Position numbers and translations under genes: made by a program
Shown here: piece by piece, positions 28,627 through 40,152 of the stretch
Position numbering within the stretch: the stretch's first letter is position 1
Layout: each line of letters opens with the position of its first letter
The notes under the pieces: model-generated
Seen by the model: the letters and a program-made list of their open reading frames with translations, nothing else
Database searches by the model: none
What the model was told of the DNA's origin: nothing
Origin: Marinomonas sp. SBI8L
Lineage (GTDB): Bacteria; Pseudomonadota; Gammaproteobacteria; Pseudomonadales; Marinomonadaceae
Direction: 5' to 3'
Length of the DNA stretch: 64,000 nucleotides
Assembly (NCBI RefSeq): GCF_001624705.1
Contig: NZ_JSEO01000007.1
Span: 124,001-188,000 of the forward strand

Positions 28627-29025
28627 ATGGTCCCAAAAAGATCCTATTTGCTGAAGGCAGCCTATGAGTGGGTTGTTGATAATGATATGACACCGTATCT
28701 TTTGGTAAATGCCGAATTGCCAGATGTTGTTGTGCCAACGGAATTTATTCAAGACGGTCAGATTGTTTTGAATATTAGTATGACAGCGGTAAGGCACCTT
28801 ATTATGGATCAAGAGGCCGTGTCTTTCGAAGCTCGCTTTAGCGGTAAACCAATGCAGGTATATGTGCCTATTAAGGCAACCTTAGCTGTGTACGGTAAAG
28901 AGAATGGCGATGGATTATTCTTTCCAGATGAAGAGTTTCCAGATGAGCCTACATATCCGACACCAACCAAAGAGCCTGAGCCAAAAGCGGATAAAAAAGG
29001 TTTTACTTTACGGGTTGTGAAGTAG
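28627..29025 (+). CDS. sspB: ClpXP adaptor SspB
   Basis: A 132 aa adaptor that delivers ssrA-tagged proteins to ClpXP. The N-terminal dimer/tag-binding domain (PKRSYLLKAAYEWVVDN) is followed by a flexible acidic linker (about residues 100-120). The C-terminal XB tail FTLRVVK docks to ClpX. ATG 28627 is preferred over the in-frame GTG three bases earlier. Confidence 0.95.
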   Translation: MVPKRSYLLKAAYEWVVDNDMTPYLLVNAELPDVVVPTEFIQDGQIVLNISMTAVRHLIMDQEAVSFEARFSGKPMQVYVPIKATLAVYGKENGDGLFFPDEEFPDEPTYPTPTKEPEPKADKKGFTLRVVK

Positions 29026-29063
29026 CTTTGCCCTGAATCTAGGTTATTGTTTATCGAGTTAAT

Positions 29064-29091
29064 AAAAAAGGCGCTTTAAGCGCCTTTTTTA
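29064..29091. terminator. Bidirectional terminator between sspB and diaA
   Basis: An A-run, a GGCGC / GCGCC stem and a T-run form a near-perfect palindrome between convergent genes. Its right arm touches the diaA stop codon. Confidence 0.85.
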
Positions 29092-29682
29092 ATCTTCATA
29101 GCCAAAAAGTTGGCGTTCAATTAAATCTATTAGTGTATGTATGACAAGGACTTGGCACTCATGCACTCTAGCAGTCCCCAATAGGTTTATTTTAATTTCT
29201 GTATCATCTGTAGAGGTTAGAGCTGAAATGTTTTTTGCCTCTGGGCTAGTTAAGGCGACAATAGACATCTTTCTCTGATGCGCGGCTTGAATAGCTTGAA
29301 TGATGGGAGAGGTGTTGCCTTTATTGGCTACTATAAATAGAACATCACCAGGGTTTCCAATTGCAGTTAATTGTTTTGAAAACACATCATGGTAACTGTC
29401 GTTGTGCGATATAGATAACAAGGATGCACCTTCACCACTTAATGTAATTGAGGGAAGTCCAGGTCTCTCTCTTTCCATTTTATCTAACATTAAGGTGTTA
29501 AAGTAATGGGCTAAATGTGAGCCCGTACCATTGCCACAACAAATTACCTTATTACCTTCTGCAATACTTGCAAACATAACTTTTGCTGCATGCTCAATAT
29601 AAGGTGGTAAGGACTCAAAAGCACTTTGCTGTGCTTCAAAGCTTTGGGCGAATTGGGTGTATATTGCTTCTTGAAAATCCAT
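29089..29682 (-). CDS. diaA: DiaA-like SIS-domain protein (replication initiation factor)
   Basis: A 197 aa SIS-domain protein close to E. coli DiaA in length and in motifs such as CCGNGTG, ERERPGLPSI, NPGDVLFIVANKGNT and SIVALTS. DiaA tetramers bind DnaA and help it assemble at oriC. A GmhA-like isomerase is the alternative, but the yraN-lpoA neighbourhood is the usual diaA setting. The frame extends upstream, but the start at 29682, 4 bp after yraN, fits the family. Confidence 0.87.
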   Translation of the reverse strand: MDFQEAIYTQFAQSFEAQQSAFESLPPYIEHAAKVMFASIAEGNKVICCGNGTGSHLAHYFNTLMLDKMERERPGLPSITLSGEGASLLSISHNDSYHDVFSKQLTAIGNPGDVLFIVANKGNTSPIIQAIQAAHQRKMSIVALTSPEAKNISALTSTDDTEIKINLLGTARVHECQVLVIHTLIDLIERQLFGYED

Positions 29683-29686
29683 ATAG

Positions 29687-30079
29687 TTAAAATGCGCTTT
29701 TAAGCCAAGTAAGATGTTTCTCATCTATGCTTTGATCAAAGAGTATGGCATCAAAGCGTATGTCTACATCGTGTTTATGGTTGATTAAAAGCCAATATTG
29801 GGCACTTTTAATCACTTTTCTTTGTTTTCCATGATGAATGCTTTGGGCAGCATTCCCGTGGCTGTTATCTTTCCGGTATCTTACTTCAACAAAAACAATT
29901 ACACCATTTTCAAGGCAAATTAGATCTATCTCACCCAACTTACAAAAGAAGTTCTGTTCTAAGATGGTGAGCTTTTGTTTCTGTAAAAACCGCCGGGCAG
30001 CTAGTTCTGCTAGCTCCCCTTTATTGGTAGCCTTCTTCTTTAGGGCGAGTGATTGTAAAAATGTCCTTATTTTTCGCAT
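29687..30079 (-). CDS. yraN: YraN family (UPF0102) endonuclease-like protein
   Basis: A 130 aa UPF0102 protein with a restriction endonuclease-like core: KGELAELAARRFL, then LGEIDLICL and VFVEVRYRK carrying the D...ExK-type residues. Its cellular function is not settled. Its ATG start lies 59 bases inside lpoA in another frame, so the two genes overlap unusually far; diaA follows after 4 bp. Confidence 0.9.
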   Translation of the reverse strand: MRKIRTFLQSLALKKKATNKGELAELAARRFLQKQKLTILEQNFFCKLGEIDLICLENGVIVFVEVRYRKDNSHGNAAQSIHHGKQRKVIKSAQYWLLINHKHDVDIRFDAILFDQSIDEKHLTWLKSAF

Positions 30080-31922
30080 TGATCAATCTTCCTGATTTGA
30101 ACATAACGAGCTCAGGCCTTTTTCTAAAAACACCTAATTCATCTAGAGTAATAAGTCCTGTATTAGCGGAAATTCTAGCTTGTGGGAGTTTGTGAAAAAC
30201 CCAATAACGATTCGCTAACAAGTAAGCGTCTGCTCCCATGGCTTGTAATCGCTTTAAAATATTTTTAGAAACCTTTGAAGATACAGGGGCCAATAGACTA
30301 TTTGCTCTTGTTAGCGCGGGTACTTCTGTAAAAAGTATGCGTTCAATATCTTCTTTTTTTGTATTTTTATCTGGTGTTTGATTGTTGATGGAATGGCTTG
30401 CCAGAATGGGAATGTTATTGTCATTCGCATAGTAATAATCAAGTGAGGGTCTAATTTGTTTGGCGTCAGTCAAGTGTCCAACAAAGTATAGATAATCTAA
30501 ATCTTGTCTTGGTCTATCAATGCTGCTTACTTTCTGATTGAGGGTGCGCTCAATTAACTTTTTTCTTTGCTGGCTCTCATTTATAAGCAGCAGCTCTTTA
30601 ATCGCAGTTTCTCTTTCCTTTGGTTTGTTATTGAACTCAATATTGCTGACAATATTAATATTTTCTTGCTCGCCAATTTGTTTGAATTCATCTGCTTGGC
30701 GAAGAGCCCAAGGGTCGGTTAGTGATAAAATACCAGCGTTAGTGGCACCTTCTTGTTTGGCGAAAGAAATTAGTTCTAAAATATCGTCGGCACTGGTTAA
30801 AGAAAAATAGTGTAGATTTGGGTGCTTTGCAGACGTTTCTAATTGATTTAACGCGATAACTGGTTTTTCTAAGTTAAAACGACTCAGTTGAGCCACGGAG
30901 CTTTTAGAGAGAGGGCCAACAACCACATCTACATCTTGAGCATAAGCTTCGTTTAATGCTGCACCTATATCCTGATAGTCGTCGCTATTAATAAAGATGA
31001 GCTGGGCTTTATTTGCATCTTTAATCTGATAATAAGCGGCTAAAAAACCATCAATTATCGCTCTTGATGCAAGGCTTAATCTGCCCGTCATAGGTAAAAT
31101 AATTGCAATCTTATTAAGCTTAGTTTGATCGAGTTCTTCAATTACTACAAAGTCTTCGGGAGGTGTGCCTGCAGCTGGGTGTAGAGGGTGTCTTGCTTGC
31201 CATTGTTTAAAGGCGTTAAGCTGCATACTGATTGTTGCTGATTTTGACCTGAGAATTGATGAGATGCTGAGCCAACCTTTTAAAACAGGGTCAGGATTTT
31301 TTTGTAAAAAGCTAACTTCAGGGTCTGTTAAGTTTTGAATTGCTTGCCATAATTGTGATTGATTGTCCGCTAGTCGATCAAGAGGTAAAAGCGAATCAAG
31401 CTTAATTCTCTCTTTGACGACAGAAGGCCAGTTCTGAAGTACTTCGAGTGCAGCCGCTCTTTTTAAACCGAGTTTATATTGGCTAGTATTTAGATCCGCA
31501 TTATCTAGCCTTTTAGCTTTAAATAATGCGCTTAAGGCATATAAAGGTTGCTTTAACTCAGTATAGATTTGAGCGGTTAAAAGGTAGGCATCAAACTGTT
31601 TTGGGCCGGTAAAAGGTATGACTTGGTTATCTAGGATAGAAAGCGAAGTTGCTAACTGACCTGCGTTATATTTTAAAGTTGCAGCATTAAAATAATAAAC
31701 AGAGGAGATGCTTGGCTCTAGGCTTCTTTCTGCTTGCCAAATTAGCTTTTCAAATTCATCTGTAGGTATTTCTTCTACTGGTTCTGCAACTATGGTTTCA
31801 GCAATAACAGGTTCTTGTACTACTTGAACTTGAACACTTTGCGTTGTTTTTTCAGAACCACATGCAACCAAGAGTGCAGAACACAAAGATAATGCTATTA
31901 TACGCCCGTTAAAAAGACTCAT
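30021..31922 (-). CDS. lpoA: LpoA, outer-membrane lipoprotein activator of PBP1a
   Basis: A 633 aa lipoprotein. The signal peptide ends in the lipobox LVACGS, followed by a low-complexity linker, an N-terminal helical TPR-like region (about 60-250) and a C-terminal periplasmic-binding-protein-like LppC domain beginning at IAIILPMTGRL. It stimulates PBP1a from the outer membrane during peptidoglycan synthesis. ATG 31922 is chosen over a TTG 15 bases upstream. It diverges from rsmI, the standard arrangement. Confidence 0.92.
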   Translation of the reverse strand: MSLFNGRIIALSLCSALLVACGSEKTTQSVQVQVVQEPVIAETIVAEPVEEIPTDEFEKLIWQAERSLEPSISSVYYFNAATLKYNAGQLATSLSILDNQVIPFTGPKQFDAYLLTAQIYTELKQPLYALSALFKAKRLDNADLNTSQYKLGLKRAAALEVLQNWPSVVKERIKLDSLLPLDRLADNQSQLWQAIQNLTDPEVSFLQKNPDPVLKGWLSISSILRSKSATISMQLNAFKQWQARHPLHPAAGTPPEDFVVIEELDQTKLNKIAIILPMTGRLSLASRAIIDGFLAAYYQIKDANKAQLIFINSDDYQDIGAALNEAYAQDVDVVVGPLSKSSVAQLSRFNLEKPVIALNQLETSAKHPNLHYFSLTSADDILELISFAKQEGATNAGILSLTDPWALRQADEFKQIGEQENINIVSNIEFNNKPKERETAIKELLLINESQQRKKLIERTLNQKVSSIDRPRQDLDYLYFVGHLTDAKQIRPSLDYYYANDNNIPILASHSINNQTPDKNTKKEDIERILFTEVPALTRANSLLAPVSSKVSKNILKRLQAMGADAYLLANRYWVFHKLPQARISANTGLITLDELGVFRKRPELVMFKSGRLINAKNKDIFTITRPKEEGYQ

Positions 31923-31952
31923 ATGCTTAAAAATCAAAGAGAAAGAGGTCGT

Positions 31953-32813
31953 ATGTTACCACATAGTTCTACGGATGTTAGTGGCACCCTGTATATTGTC
32001 GCGACACCAATTGGAAATTTAGATGACCTTAGTAAAAGGGCAAAAGAAACCTTAGAAAAGGCAAGTTATATTGCTGCTGAAGATACTCGCCATACAAAGA
32101 AACTACTAAATTTCTTTAATATAGAAGCCCGTTTATTTTCACTCCATGATCATAATGAAAAAGACCGCGCCCAATATATCGCTAAGTTACTGGACGAAGG
32201 TGAAGATATTGCTTTGGTTTCTGATGCTGGTACTCCTTTGATTTCAGACCCTGGGTATCACGTTGTTAGCCATCTAAGAGATTTAGGCTACAAAGTATCA
32301 CCTGTGCCAGGACCTTCAGCCATCATAACGGCTTTATGTGCATCTGGTTTACCAACAGATAAGTTTTTCTTCCAAGGCTTTTTACCCGCTAAAAGTAAGT
32401 CTCGTAAAGACGTAATGCAAACATGGAAGCAGCAAACAGGTACAACGATATTTTATGAGTCAACTCATAGGATTAATGATTCTATTACAGATCTCATGTC
32501 AGTGTTTGATGATGATGTTGAGCTGGTTCTAGCCCGTGAGCTGACTAAAACTTTCGAGACTTTTCTTAAAGGTAAGCCTTCTTATATCTTGCAATGCTTT
32601 GAAGAAGACTCAAATCAAATGCGGGGAGAGTTTGTAGTAATGGTTGATTATAGACCTCAAGAAGATGAGGATGACAATGATCAAGAGGCCAAGCGAATTC
32701 TTGAGATATTATTGACTGAATTACCTGTTAAACAGGCGTCACAACTTGCAGCTAAGATTACAGGTCTAAAGAAAAATTTTCTGTATCAAATAGCCTTAGA
32801 GATGAAGTCATAA
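31953..32813 (+). CDS. rsmI: 16S rRNA (cytidine-1402-2'-O)-methyltransferase
   Basis: A 286 aa tetrapyrrole-methylase-fold enzyme. Diagnostic motifs are IVATPIGNLDDLSKRA, AAEDTRHTKKLL, the SAM-binding LVSDAGTPLISDPGY, PGPSAIITAL, and FYESTHRI near the C-terminus. It methylates C1402 in the ribosomal P site. ATG 31953 with AGAGG upstream is preferred over ATG 31923. In most relatives the dcw cluster (mraZ) comes next; here a GGDEF-EAL gene follows. Confidence 0.95.
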   Translation: MLPHSSTDVSGTLYIVATPIGNLDDLSKRAKETLEKASYIAAEDTRHTKKLLNFFNIEARLFSLHDHNEKDRAQYIAKLLDEGEDIALVSDAGTPLISDPGYHVVSHLRDLGYKVSPVPGPSAIITALCASGLPTDKFFFQGFLPAKSKSRKDVMQTWKQQTGTTIFYESTHRINDSITDLMSVFDDDVELVLARELTKTFETFLKGKPSYILQCFEEDSNQMRGEFVVMVDYRPQEDEDDNDQEAKRILEILLTELPVKQASQLAAKITGLKKNFLYQIALEMKS

Positions 32814-32967
32814 ATTACTTTTGATATAGCTATTATTGATATTGGATTCTGCCAATATAGTTATTTGAAATAATGAATATAGGGGTGTTATTAAGGATTT
32901 ATTCGCTTTAGACATTGTCAAGATAAGAGCAACTTGCCTATTATCGCTAGACTATTAAAAAAAACTT

Positions 32968-35532
32968 ATGCATTTTTTGTCAAAATGGCTGAAATCGCCT
33001 GCCCCTATGATAATTGCCATAGCGCTCATTGTAATGATTTGCGCTTGGCTTACGTATACTTCATTATCCGTTAACGGCTGGTCCTATCCTGTCTCTTATC
33101 ATGAATCAATTAAAGCTCAATCTTCTTTATTTGATCGTCAGATTTTATCTCACATTCATGAAGTTGAAAGCCTGAGAGATCAACTTAACCGATTAAATAC
33201 TTATTCTCAAAGTGAAGTTGAAGGTGTATTGAGCCATGTTAAAGGTGGTGAGAGTCTGGTTAATTATGTTTGGTTTGATGCTCGTGATTCAACAGGTTTA
33301 GACTCACTCTTAAATCAATACGAAATGCGCCAGTTTGCAGACGAAAATACGAATATTTCCAACTTGTTATATATAAGCCAATCTGAAAAATATGCTGGCA
33401 TGCTTGGTTCAAGTATTAGGATAAAAGATGCTGGGTTATTATTTGTGAGTATGAATATAGCTGAGCTATTGCCCCCTAAATCTGATGTTGATATCACTAA
33501 TAACCCGCCCTGCTTAAATTTGTCATTATTAACTTATTCTGAAACTTTGAGCCTTGTGTATAGTGCTAAAGCCCTATCATGTCAGGGGTTTAGTAAAGGT
33601 CCAGTTTCTGAAACTTATCTTTTTTCATGGTTAAATTATAAATTTAAGTTAAGTGTTTTTCCTTCTTTCAGTCCAATTCAAAATGAACCTAGATCTTTAA
33701 TTAAGCTCTTACTTTCCATGTTAGTGTTAATGGCAAGTTTGATTGTATTTTATATATACAGGTCAAGACGTTATGAATACAAGATTGAAAGTCTTTTAAA
33801 AGATAGAGGGCAAAGTTTAAAAGAGGTCCGTACTGAATATTCGAATTTATTTATGTTGTCAGTGGACGGTATTTATCGGGCAAATTTGAATGGTAACCTG
33901 CTTAAAGCAAATCCTGCCTATGCTATGGCTTTTGGTTATGACAATGAAGATGAACTTTGTATTAAGGTAAAAAATATTGGTCAACAATTGTATCTAAACC
34001 CCAAGCAGTATTTGCATTTTATTAATCTGCTTAAGAAAGAGCAAAGGGTGATAGGTTTCGAATGGCAAAGTCAGGACCAAGCGGGTAGGCCTATTTGGTT
34101 GCTTGAGAATGCTTATTTAACTCAACATGAAAACGGTGAAGTCTACTATGAAGGCTTCATTTCAAATGTGACCGAAAAGAAAAAAGCGGAAGAAGCTTTA
34201 AAACAGCAAGCGCAAATGGACTCCTTAACTGGCTTGTTAAATCGAGCAACATTTGTGGCTCAGATGTCATCTTTTATTGATCAGCATGGGGCTGATCAAA
34301 GTGCAATTTTCTTTATTGATCTAGATAAGTTCAAAGCAGTTAATGATCAATATGGTCATCATGTTGGAGACGAGTTATTAGTTGAGTTCTCTCGTCGTTT
34401 AAAGGCGTGTTTCAGTATTGATGAAATGATAACTCGATTAGGTGGTGATGAGTTTGCTGTCTTTTTAAAGAGTGTTGAGGGGTTGCCTCAGTTACATGAG
34501 TTGGCTGATAAAGTAGTAGCTGGTATGCGTAAGCCATTTGCGTTTAGCAATGGGTTCAACTTTAAAATATCTGCCAGCATTGGCATCAGTATGTTGGACG
34601 CAAGTGTAAAAAGTGCCAGTGAAGGGTTAAAGCAAGCTGATATGGCCATGTATGAAGTAAAGCGCAATGGACGTGCCGACTTTATTGTCTTTAATCAAGG
34701 GCTGAATGAGTTTGAAAGACGTCGAAGTTTATTAGAAAAGAGTCTTTTTAACGCGTTAAAGCATAATGAAATTTATATTAATTATCAGCCGATAGTATGT
34801 TTTGAAACAGGTGAAATTAAGGGGATGGAAGCTTTAATGCGCTGGCGAAATGACACCTTAGGAGAGGTCTCACCAGCCGAGTTTATTGCTATTGCTGAGC
34901 AAGTGAATTTAATAAATCCCTTTTCAAACTGGTTAATTCACCATGTATGTCATGATTTAAAAGATTTAATTAGTGCCAGTGGAAAGCCTAACCTTTTTGT
35001 TAGTATTAATATTTCGCCTAAGCAACTGCTCTCTGATCAGGTATGTGACAACTTGCTTATGTCGATGGAGGTGAATCAGTTAACACCTAAAAATATTAAA
35101 GTAGAAATTACTGAAACAGCGATTTATGACCAAGAAGAAAGTGTTCTGCGACAGCTCAGACGTATTCGTAGTTATGGTGTTGGCATTTATATCGATGACT
35201 TTGGAACAGGATATAGCTCTCTTGAAAGACTAACTCAGTATCCTTTTGATGGACTTAAAATTGATAGGTCGTTTGTTAAGAATTTAATCCCAGGTAATAG
35301 TCAGGATGTCATTCTCAAAGCATCGGTGAAAATGGCAGAAATGTTAAACCTTGTTGTCGTCGTTGAGGGGATCGAAAGTCATTTTCAGTATGATTTTTTT
35401 AAAGTTTTAAAATGCGAATATGCCCAAGGTTTTCTTCTTTATAAGCCTTTATCTCTGGTTGAATTGAAACAAGAAATATTACAAAAAAACTATTTTAGTA
35501 GCGACCTGCTTACTGATGAAACAATCAGCTAA
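32968..35532 (+). CDS. Membrane-bound GGDEF-EAL protein with PAS domain
   Basis: An 854 aa cyclic-di-GMP turnover protein. A TM helix (about 12-32), a periplasmic sensor region of about 200 residues and a second TM helix (about 243-263) lead to a PAS domain (about 285-405), a GGDEF domain (motif GGDEF, 492-496) and an EAL domain (EAL at 621-623, later DDFGTGYSSL). Both active-site motifs are intact, so it could make or break c-di-GMP. The positions where an RxxD inhibitory site would lie read SIDE, so product inhibition through that site seems absent. It is a single gene with its own leader; no partner is visible. The ligand of the sensor region is unknown. Confidence 0.93.
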   Translation: MHFLSKWLKSPAPMIIAIALIVMICAWLTYTSLSVNGWSYPVSYHESIKAQSSLFDRQILSHIHEVESLRDQLNRLNTYSQSEVEGVLSHVKGGESLVNYVWFDARDSTGLDSLLNQYEMRQFADENTNISNLLYISQSEKYAGMLGSSIRIKDAGLLFVSMNIAELLPPKSDVDITNNPPCLNLSLLTYSETLSLVYSAKALSCQGFSKGPVSETYLFSWLNYKFKLSVFPSFSPIQNEPRSLIKLLLSMLVLMASLIVFYIYRSRRYEYKIESLLKDRGQSLKEVRTEYSNLFMLSVDGIYRANLNGNLLKANPAYAMAFGYDNEDELCIKVKNIGQQLYLNPKQYLHFINLLKKEQRVIGFEWQSQDQAGRPIWLLENAYLTQHENGEVYYEGFISNVTEKKKAEEALKQQAQMDSLTGLLNRATFVAQMSSFIDQHGADQSAIFFIDLDKFKAVNDQYGHHVGDELLVEFSRRLKACFSIDEMITRLGGDEFAVFLKSVEGLPQLHELADKVVAGMRKPFAFSNGFNFKISASIGISMLDASVKSASEGLKQADMAMYEVKRNGRADFIVFNQGLNEFERRRSLLEKSLFNALKHNEIYINYQPIVCFETGEIKGMEALMRWRNDTLGEVSPAEFIAIAEQVNLINPFSNWLIHHVCHDLKDLISASGKPNLFVSINISPKQLLSDQVCDNLLMSMEVNQLTPKNIKVEITETAIYDQEESVLRQLRRIRSYGVGIYIDDFGTGYSSLERLTQYPFDGLKIDRSFVKNLIPGNSQDVILKASVKMAEMLNLVVVVEGIESHFQYDFFKVLKCEYAQGFLLYKPLSLVELKQEILQKNYFSSDLLTDETIS

Positions 35533-35579
35533 TGATTCAACAAGGCTTTACTTTTTCTTTAATCTCCTTATAGTTGCTC

Positions 35580-35672
35580 CCACTTGTCGGAGTGCCATTT
35601 GGCTGAGATCGTGTTTATGCACGGGATCCGCAGAACCTGAACAGGGCTAAATACCTGCGTAGGGAACAAGAA
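35580..35672 (+). ncRNA. TPP riboswitch (THI element)
   Basis: The classic THI-box elements are present in order: GTCGGAGTGCC, GGCTGAGATCG, GGGATCCGCAGAACCTGA and ACAGGGCTAA...TGCGTAGGGAA. It lies about 155 bases before thiC on the same strand. In this family thiamine pyrophosphate binding reduces expression of the downstream thiamine gene. Confidence 0.96.
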
Positions 35673-35741
35673 AATCTTCATTCTTTCTTATCTGCATCGA
35701 ATGCTTTTCCATTCTTAAATTATGGCTAGTTGTCATAATAG

Positions 35742-37811
<2,070 letters not shown>

Positions 37812-37842
37812 GCTTCTATAAAAGCACTTTTTGAATTAATCT

Positions 37843-37935
37843 AGAGCCCTCTATATTAGCAAGTTCTTGTGAAAAATGTGTTTCATGATAAGTGATCACT
37901 TTTACAATGCAAAATTTGTTAAATAGAGGGCTTTT
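37843..37935 (+). terminator. Wide-loop inverted repeat after thiC
   Basis: The arm AGCCCTCTAT (about 37845-37854) pairs with ATAGAGGGCT (about 37923-37932), and TTTTTA follows. The roughly 68-base loop contains a perfect 12-bp palindrome AAGTGATCACTT (37890-37901). It may work as a terminator with an internal hairpin; the size is unusual. Confidence 0.45.
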
Positions 37936-38049
37936 TATGCTTTATTTTAAATAATTTTACCGCAAGATTACTTCAGATTGACACATCTTGACGGGTTAAT
38001 AGTCATAATTAAAGTATGGCTATTATTTGCCTGAAAAGGAGTTTGTTGA

Positions 38050-38721
38050 ATGGTGATCTCACTAACTAAAACATGGTGCTTTTTGATAGCGCTCATTTTG
38101 TTGGCGCTTTTTGTGTCACCTTATGTTTTTTTGGAGTGGAAATCAGAAAGCTTAAAGCGTGAAATTCTAGAAGACTTTAAAAAGCTTCGCCAATCTCAGC
38201 CTCCCCCACATATCGTTCATAACCCAAGATATAGAAAACCATCTGATATGCCTCAGGTGATCTTCCCCAAAGCGGTTGTAGCGCGAACAACAATGGATAT
38301 GCCAAATGACCATGTTGTCTATTTTTTAACGCGTAAATTAAGTTTATCTGAAGAAGCTCAAAGTACGCTATCAGATATAGTGACTCGATATTCAAATCAA
38401 AGAAAAATCTTACAAGGTAAGATAGCCGTTGAAGTTCAGCTGCTAGCAGAGCTAAGTCCTAGTGATGCTGAATATATGCAGAAAGTGTCTGATGCAGCAG
38501 GTATTCAGGCAGACATTAGTACTCAAGTTATGCGTTTATATGCCAAGCAGCAAGTCGAAATTTATCAATTATTAACCCTTGATCAAATTGAAGAGCTTGA
38601 ATTGATAAAGCATAGATTTGCACAAAAGATGAAGGCTCGAATCGCAAAGGATAGAACAAAAGGAATCTTTTCATTTGAAAGTGGTGATATTGAATCTAAC
38701 GAGATTAAGTCAGACAAATAA
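38050..38721 (+). CDS. Spy/CpxP-like (LTXXQ) membrane-anchored periplasmic protein
   Basis: A 223 aa protein with a membrane anchor (about residues 8-28), a proline-rich linker (about 50-80) and an all-helical domain. In that domain LSLSEEAQSTL and LTLDQIEEL resemble the paired LTxxQ motifs of Spy, CpxP and ZraP. Those proteins are periplasmic chaperones or metal-stress sensors; an unprocessed anchor is a variation. Start ATG 38050 has AAGGAG eight bases upstream. No adjacent two-component genes are present. The family call is from pattern only. Confidence 0.6.
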   Translation: MVISLTKTWCFLIALILLALFVSPYVFLEWKSESLKREILEDFKKLRQSQPPPHIVHNPRYRKPSDMPQVIFPKAVVARTTMDMPNDHVVYFLTRKLSLSEEAQSTLSDIVTRYSNQRKILQGKIAVEVQLLAELSPSDAEYMQKVSDAAGIQADISTQVMRLYAKQQVEIYQLLTLDQIEELELIKHRFAQKMKARIAKDRTKGIFSFESGDIESNEIKSDK

Positions 38722-38742
38722 TCTAGATGACAGTATTTAGGA

Positions 38743-38780
38743 CACATAAAAAAACCAGCTTAAGCTGGTTTTTTTATGTG
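38743..38780. terminator. Bidirectional terminator
   Basis: A 38-base perfect palindrome with core ACCAGCTTAAGCTGGT flanked by A- and T-runs between the convergent Spy-like gene and aroA. Confidence 0.92.
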
Positions 38781-38788
38781 TGGTCAAA

Positions 38789-40081
38789 CTAGTTTGTTAC
38801 TTTCTCAAATAATTCAAAGTAGGTTGGGAAAGTCTTGGAGGTACAGCCTGGATCATTAATTGTCACCTGACTGTTTGAGAAAGCCACAAGTGAGAAACAC
38901 ATAGCAATTCTATGATCATTATAGGTATCGATTGCAGCATGCTGTACATCTGCTAATGGTTCAACATAGATATAATCTTCACCTTCATCAACTGTAGCAC
39001 CAAGTTTACGTAGCTCAGTCGCCATGGCATTGAGTCTATCCGTTTCTTTTACGCGCCAGTTGTAAATATTTCTAATACGAGTAGGGCCTTTGGCGAAAAG
39101 AGCTGTGGTAGCAATTGTCATTGCCGCATCCGGAATATGGTTCATATCAAGGTCAACACCATTTAGTTCGCCCTTGCTGGCCTGAACCCAAGTTGGACCA
39201 TAACTAATGTTTGCACCCATAGCAGCAAGAACTTCTGCGAATTTAACATCGCCTTGGACGCTATCTGTGCCAATACCATGAACCTTGATTGTACCACCCG
39301 CGATAGCTGCTGCGGCTAAGAAGTATGAAGCCGAAGAAGCATCACCTTCAACCATGATCTCACCAGGGCTTACATAGGTCTGATTACCCTTTACCACAAA
39401 GCTCTGGTAATCCTTATTTTCAACTGTGACGCCAAACTGCTTCATCACATGTAAGGTAATATCAATATATGGTTTAGAAACAAGCTCGCCATCAACGTGT
39501 ATCGTTAAGTCGTTTTGTGCAAGGGGAGCACTCATAAGAATGGCGGTTAAGAATTGACTGGAAATATTGCCTTTAATAGAGACTTCGCCACCTTGAATAC
39601 CATTTGCATGGATTTTCAGAGGTGGATAATTCTCTTCGCCTAGATACTCAACGTTGGCACCTAGTTGACGAAGTGCACTCACTAAATCACCAATAGGGCG
39701 TTCGTGCATGCGTGGCTCACCGTGCAACAGATACTCGCCTTTCCCTAAACATAGTGCAGATGTTAATGGACGCATTGCTGTACCAGCATTGCCTAAGAAT
39801 AAGTCAGCAGAAATAGGCTCTGATGTGGCATTGGAAAGAGGGCCTGCAACACCTTGCACTGTACAACTCGTGCCATCGTCACTTAATTGATAATTTACGC
39901 CTAGGCTTTTAAGGGCATCAAGCATATGACGAATATCATCACTGTCTAGCAGGTTGGTGATCTTGGTTTCACCTTTTGCTAATGCAGCCAATAGAAGAAT
40001 ACGGTTAGAAAGGCTTTTAGATCCAGGAATCTGGATCTCGCCATCGGCGCTAGAAAGCGGTCCAAGTGTAAGTGAGTTCAT
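38789..40081 (-). CDS. aroA: 3-phosphoshikimate 1-carboxyvinyltransferase (EPSP synthase)
   Basis: A 430 aa enzyme of the shikimate pathway joining PEP and shikimate-3-phosphate. The N-terminal [16 protein letters not shown] and [14 protein letters not shown] motifs are of the class I (glyphosate-sensitive) type, and [12 protein letters not shown] lies near the C-terminus. It is usually linked to serC, pheA or cmk; here it stands alone downstream of the RpiR-family gene with a 71-bp gap. Confidence 0.97.
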   Translation of the reverse strand: MNSLTLGPLSSADGEIQIPGSKSLSNRILLLAALAKGETKITNLLDSDDIRHMLDALKSLGVNYQLSDDGTSCTVQGVAGPLSNATSEPISADLFLGNAGTAMRPLTSALCLGKGEYLLHGEPRMHERPIGDLVSALRQLGANVEYLGEENYPPLKIHANGIQGGEVSIKGNISSQFLTAILMSAPLAQNDLTIHVDGELVSKPYIDITLHVMKQFGVTVENKDYQSFVVKGNQTYVSPGEIMVEGDASSASYFLAAAAIAGGTIKVHGIGTDSVQGDVKFAEVLAAMGANISYGPTWVQASKGELNGVDLDMNHIPDAAMTIATTALFAKGPTRIRNIYNWRVKETDRLNAMATELRKLGATVDEGEDYIYVEPLADVQHAAIDTYNDHRIAMCFSLVAFSNSQVTINDPGCTSKTFPTYFELFEKVTN

Positions 40082-40152
40082 TAATGTTTCCGTTAAAAAT
40101 GCGTTACTACTAGTTAATTAATATCAATTTTTTATTATGTTTAATTTAAAGT

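Noticed and set aside
32839-32858. Terminator after rsmI (ATATTGG / CCAATAT hairpin)
   Set aside because: The stem is A/T-rich with no T-run; not convincing enough to list.
37843-37935. Integron attC site
   Set aside because: The wide inverted repeat lacks the RYYYAAC/GTTRRRY core sites and no integrase or cassette array is present.
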